64,000 nt of DNA, taken from Argentina anserina (lineage: Eukaryota; Streptophyta; Magnoliopsida; Rosales; Rosaceae). The notes below the pieces were generated by a model, which saw only the letters and a list, made by a program, of their open reading frames with translations, searched no databases and was not told the DNA's origin. This document shows, piece by piece, positions 63,901-64,000 of the stretch; within the stretch, counting starts at the first letter, position 1; each line of letters starts with the position of its first letter. Both the position numbers and the translations under genes were made by a program. The stretch lies in NCBI RefSeq assembly GCF_933775445.1, contig NW_026089428.1, forward strand, positions 620,001 to 684,000, written 5' to 3'.

Positions 63901-64000
63901 TTTGAGTTTCTTTCTATAAGGCTTCTGATGCGAGTTTCTATTGTATTTGAGAGTTTTGCAAGTGTGGGACTGTGTTTCTTTCAAACTGAGTATCTTTACA
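60967..64000 (+). repeat. Right-end segment with short-range repeats, array continuing
   Basis: Blocks recur at offsets of 676, 758 and 569 bp, built on a monomer with TGTATATTTACATCG followed by one with GAGTTTCTTTC. The part at about 60.97-61.7 kb resembles 45.1-45.9 kb, including the rare TTTCAAACTAAGTATC (near 61565 and 45761). The window ends inside a monomer with GTGTGGGACTGTG, so the array continues beyond it. Confidence 0.8.

Larger units (their letters stand above)
1..64000 (+). repeat. Satellite array filling the whole window (189-bp monomer family)
   Basis: Every stretch read is a variant of one monomer in the same orientation, from the first to the last base; no unique insert, transposon or gene interrupts it. 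The reference monomer is 189 bp: a 107-bp core plus a 41-bp subrepeat present one to four times. A hand count of one canonical 189-bp monomer gives A 36, C 30, G 35, T 88 (34% GC). Variation between monomers is mostly single substitutions plus length changes in steps of 41, 39, 19 or 1 bp. Large blocks of several monomers recur nearly unchanged (separate entries). The array has no boundary here. A eukaryotic satellite is the best reading; family and species are not recognised. No promoter, origin, terminator, tRNA or rRNA was seen. Confidence 0.97.

Noticed and set aside
1..64000. CRISPR array
   Set aside because: The repeats abut with no unique spacers, the unit is far longer than a CRISPR repeat, and the subrepeats are also directly adjacent.
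1..64000. Transposable element or LTR remnants
   Set aside because: No terminal inverted repeats, target-site duplications, poly-A tails or reverse transcriptase/transposase-like reading frames were seen; the only repetition is tandem.
1..64000. CENP-B box or telomere repeat, as evidence of centromere or telomere
   Set aside because: I looked for the CENP-B box pattern (TTCG then CGGG at the right spacing) and for TTAGGG-, TTTAGGG- or TTAGG-type runs and found none. Chromosomal position stays unknown.
1..64000. GATA-factor or CCAAT-box sites repeated in each 41-bp unit
   Set aside because: The complement of GTATCTTT contains AGATAC, which lacks the final purine of the usual GATA consensus. 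CCAAT is present but without the usual NF-Y flanks. Both are expected by-products of a repeated 41-mer.
1..64000. RNA polymerase III promoter or tRNA-derived repeat
   Set aside because: No A-box/B-box pair or tRNA-like fold was recognised in the monomer, and its T-runs of four or more would act as terminators.
1..64000. Assembly artefact (false duplication)
   Set aside because: Not excluded for the 5,999-bp pair. For the array as a whole, graded divergence between copies, private variants and copy-specific 41-bp and 19-bp changes argue for real sequence.
1..64000. Bacterial or phage origin
   Set aside because: There are no ribosome-binding sites, compact genes or operons in 64 kb, and a pure nested satellite of this size is not a known bacterial arrangement.

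Overview
The whole 64 kb window is one uninterrupted tandem-repeat (satellite DNA) array. I found no unique sequence, no credible protein-coding gene, no RNA gene and no mobile element. The array runs off both ends. The pattern (64 kb of diverged, nested, higher-order tandem repeats, about 34% GC) points to a eukaryotic heterochromatic block such as a pericentromeric, subtelomeric or other large satellite region. I do not recognise the family and cannot name the organism. All features read in one orientation on the + strand.

Basic structure. The reference monomer is 189 bp, taken to start at TAAGGCTTCTGATGCGAG. It has a 107-bp core plus two copies of a 41-bp subrepeat. The subrepeat is itself two related halves of 19 and 22 bp, each opening with GTATCTTTAC. 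Monomer lengths are quantised by the number of 41-bp units: 148 bp (one), 189 (two), 230 (three), 271 (four). A second lineage has lost 39 bp across the core/subrepeat junction, giving 150 bp (two units) and 109 bp (one). Rarer lengths are 147, 188 and 190 bp (1-bp indels) and 169 and 170 bp (gain or loss of one 19-bp half-unit). Dividing window length by mean monomer length suggests about 350 monomers.

Layout. 1-22.3 kb: mixed monomers marked by TTTCATTCAAACTG, ACATGGTTTGCG and GATGCTAG, in overlapping segmental copies at offsets of 1,999, 1,584, 6,332, 1,771, 6,631 and 6,481 bp. 22.35-29.95 kb: two tandem copies of a 3,803-bp block, then a jump into a partial third copy. 30.8-34.55 kb: three tandem copies of a 1,245-bp, seven-monomer higher-order repeat. 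36.5-41.9 kb: four dispersed copies of a roughly 525-bp block. 42.24-54.28 kb: a near-perfect tandem duplication of 5,999 bp. 54.15-58.4 kb: a tandem duplication of about 2.2 kb with internal indels. 58-64 kb: shorter shuffled blocks with right-side markers (GTTTTGTAATCG, CTATACCAATTG, GAGTTTCTTTC).

Coding potential. Long + strand reading frames exist (up to 1,461 codons), but only because 189, 150 and 147 are multiples of three and the T-rich monomer has few stops. The 41-bp unit is open in all three + frames, most monomer differences would change the amino acid, and 148/230/109/188-bp monomers repeatedly break frame. I therefore annotate no CDS. The interest lies in the nested architecture and its record of unequal exchange, the extreme T-over-A strand asymmetry, and discrete variant cassettes that recur across the array.
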